Shown here: in pieces, positions 4,882-6,291 of the stretch | How positions within the stretch are numbered: the stretch's first letter is position 1 | How the letters are laid out: each line of letters begins with the position of its first letter | DNA from: Dehalococcoidia bacterium | GTDB lineage: Bacteria > Chloroflexota > Dehalococcoidia > GIF9 > AB-539-J10 | DNA: 6,291 bases | Assembly: GCA_030603485.1 (NCBI GenBank) | Contig: JAUVXS010000101.1 | Coordinates: 1-6,291 of the forward strand | Direction: 5' to 3' | Program-made: the position numbers and the translations under genes | The notes under the pieces: generated by a model | What the model saw: only the letters and a program-made list of their open reading frames with translations | What the model was told of the DNA's origin: nothing | Databases searched by the model: none

Positions 4882-6291
4882 ATGAGAGCCGTAATCTATG
4901 CCAGAGTATCCTCGGATAGTCAAGATGTTGCCCTTTCTATTTCAGCCCAGATTAGGGCGTTGAGGGAGTATGCCGTGAAGAATAGTTATGAATCAGTGCG
5001 AGAGTTCGTCGACGAAGCCGAAAGCGGCCGTACGACCGCCAGGACAGCTTTTCGCGAGATGATTGCCCTGGCTAGAACGAAACCTCCGCCGTTTGACGCC
5101 ATACTGGTCTGGAAGCTGAACCGGTTCGCGCGAAGCCGCATCGATTCGATCACCTACAAGAAGCTACTAAAGGATCGTGGTATCAAGGTCATCTCCATAA
5201 ATGAGCCGTTGGATGATACACCCTCTGGTCGCATGCTGGAAGGCGTCATTGAGACAATGGACCAGTTCTACAGTGAGAACATGGGGGAGGACATCAAGCG
5301 CGGACTAAGAGAATGTGCTCAACGCGGTTTTTTCGCCGGCAGTAAGCCACCGTATGCTCTACACAGAGTTCCTGCGAGAGACGGCAACAAGACAAGATAC
5401 AAGCTGGAACCCGACTCGGAAAACTCTGCGTCCGTGCGTATAGTCCGCCGCATCTACGACATGGCTTTGAGGGGCTTGGGGTGCAAGGAAATCGCCAAAG
5501 ACCTGAACGGAAAGGACTTACGCACCGGAACGGGACAGCCTTGGGGAAGAACGACAGTACATAAGGTGCTGACCAACGAGGCCTACTGCGGCACTCTGGT
5601 CCTGGGCGGAAGACAGAGGCATCCTGCCATGCACAGCGGTATTCCGCCGGTCAGGATAGAGAACGCCTTCCCCGCCATCATCGACAAGGATGTCTTCCTT
5701 GAGATACAGGCGACGATGGCCAGTAAGAAACCCCAGAACACCCATCCGCGCACTGTGCCTAGCACTTTCCTGTTTAGCAGTCTTAGCTTCTGCTCATGCG
5801 GTCACGCCATGATCGGGAGGAGCGCCAAATCGCACCAGTATCACTATTATACTTGCAACGGTAACTTCAAACAGGGAACGGAGACATGTACGGCTAGGTC
5901 ATTACCCAAAGACAAGCTTGAGGGAATAATCATGGAACAGGTTAAGGAGAAGATACTGAGCGAAGAGTGGTTGAAAGAACTTGTCAAACTGGTGAACAAG
6001 GAACTTGATTCGAGTCACACGGTGCTTCGGGATAGATTTGATGCCATCGATGCGGACCTGAATGATGTTAGATTCAGGCTATCCAGGCTGTACGAAGCCC
6101 TGGAGACGAGCAAGCTGTCTCTTGATGATCTGGCGCCAAGAATCAAAGACCAAAGAGCGAGAGAAAGTGACCTAAGCAAAGCACGACTTCGGACCGAAGC
6201 GGAAATGCTGGTGCAGGGGCCAAATCATGTCGATGGGGAGATAATAAAGGCCCATGCCAGGAACCTGAAGGCAATACTCGATGAAGCCGAC
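4882..6291 (+). CDS. Large serine recombinase (site-specific integrase/excisionase), 3' end outside window
   Basis: This enzyme cuts and rejoins DNA at attachment sites through a serine-DNA link and usually integrates or excises a mobile element. The 470 residues present start at ATG 4882, with GGGGGTGA just upstream. The catalytic resolvase domain (about 1-150) has YARVSS with nucleophile Ser10 and Arg8, SAQIRALREY, and KLNRFARS with Arg81 and Arg84. The recombinase domain follows (about 155-285; ASVRIVRRIYDMAL, then GCKEIAKDLNGK). A zinc ribbon has Cys304, Cys306, Cys325 and Cys336, and a charged coiled coil runs from about 365 to the window end. The order and size fit the large serine family; most members have roughly 450-700 residues. 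In KLNRFARS the usual Asp before the first Arg is Asn. The gene is co-directional with the helix-turn-helix gene 22 bases upstream. No att site could be identified. Confidence 0.97.
   Translation, partial: MRAVIYARVSSDSQDVALSISAQIRALREYAVKNSYESVREFVDEAESGRTTARTAFREMIALARTKPPPFDAILVWKLNRFARSRIDSITYKKLLKDRGIKVISINEPLDDTPSGRMLEGVIETMDQFYSENMGEDIKRGLRECAQRGFFAGSKPPYALHRVPARDGNKTRYKLEPDSENSASVRIVRRIYDMALRGLGCKEIAKDLNGKDLRTGTGQPWGRTTVHKVLTNEAYCGTLVLGGRQRHPAMHSGIPPVRIENAFPAIIDKDVFLEIQATMASKKPQNTHPRTVPSTFLFSSLSFCSCGHAMIGRSAKSHQYHYYTCNGNFKQGTETCTARSLPKDKLEGIIMEQVKEKILSEEWLKELVKLVNKELDSSHTVLRDRFDAIDADLNDVRFRLSRLYEALETSKLSLDDLAPRIKDQRARESDLSKARLRTEAEMLVQGPNHVDGEIIKAHARNLKAILDEAD

Noticed and set aside
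4720..4923. Minus-strand open frame across the helix-turn-helix/recombinase junction (also 5518-5765)
   Set aside because: Antisense to well-supported genes, with no domain.
1..6291. tRNA, rRNA, tmRNA, CRISPR array
   Set aside because: No cloverleaf with a T-loop motif, no regular spaced repeats and no recognisable rRNA or tmRNA segment were found by reading.

Overview
The window looks like accessory chromosomal DNA of an anaerobic bacterium. It holds one intact metabolic gene, the front of a mobile-element recombination module, and several broken gene ends. The main evidence for anaerobic life is a full-length glycyl radical enzyme, a class inactivated by oxygen. The large serine recombinase and its accessory genes would fit Firmicutes or Chloroflexota islands, but nothing here fixes the taxon.

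Left part (1-703): the window opens in the last 47 codons of a membrane protein that resembles the end of an ABC-2 type exporter permease. Next come the C-terminal end of a radC-like gene on the minus strand and a plus-strand fragment of an unrecognised gene interrupted by an in-frame TAG. A good sigma70-type promoter (544-572) then points at the next gene.

Centre (704-3142): a glycyl radical enzyme with the active-site Cys-x-Glu loop and a C-terminal glycyl radical motif. It belongs to the eliminase/decarboxylase side of the pyruvate formate-lyase superfamily; the substrate cannot be read from the sequence. Its radical SAM activase is not in the window. Its start is uncertain: the best Shine-Dalgarno/ATG pair lies out of frame just upstream of a run of six G.

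Right-centre (3143-3855): a degenerate plus-strand reading frame broken by one TGA, then two small minus-strand genes that overlap by TTGA (72 and 30 codons). An 11-bp direct repeat lies at the two outer ends of this pair.

Right (3856-6291): a divergent AT-rich intergenic region, then an operon-like pair: a 280-residue helix-turn-helix protein with a terminal CxxC, and 22 bases later a large serine recombinase that runs off the window end. The recombinase would integrate or excise an element. The upstream protein and the divergent small genes are candidates for its regulator or accessory factors, by position only. The decayed ends on both sides of the glycyl radical gene suggest an insertion hot spot with repeated gain and loss.
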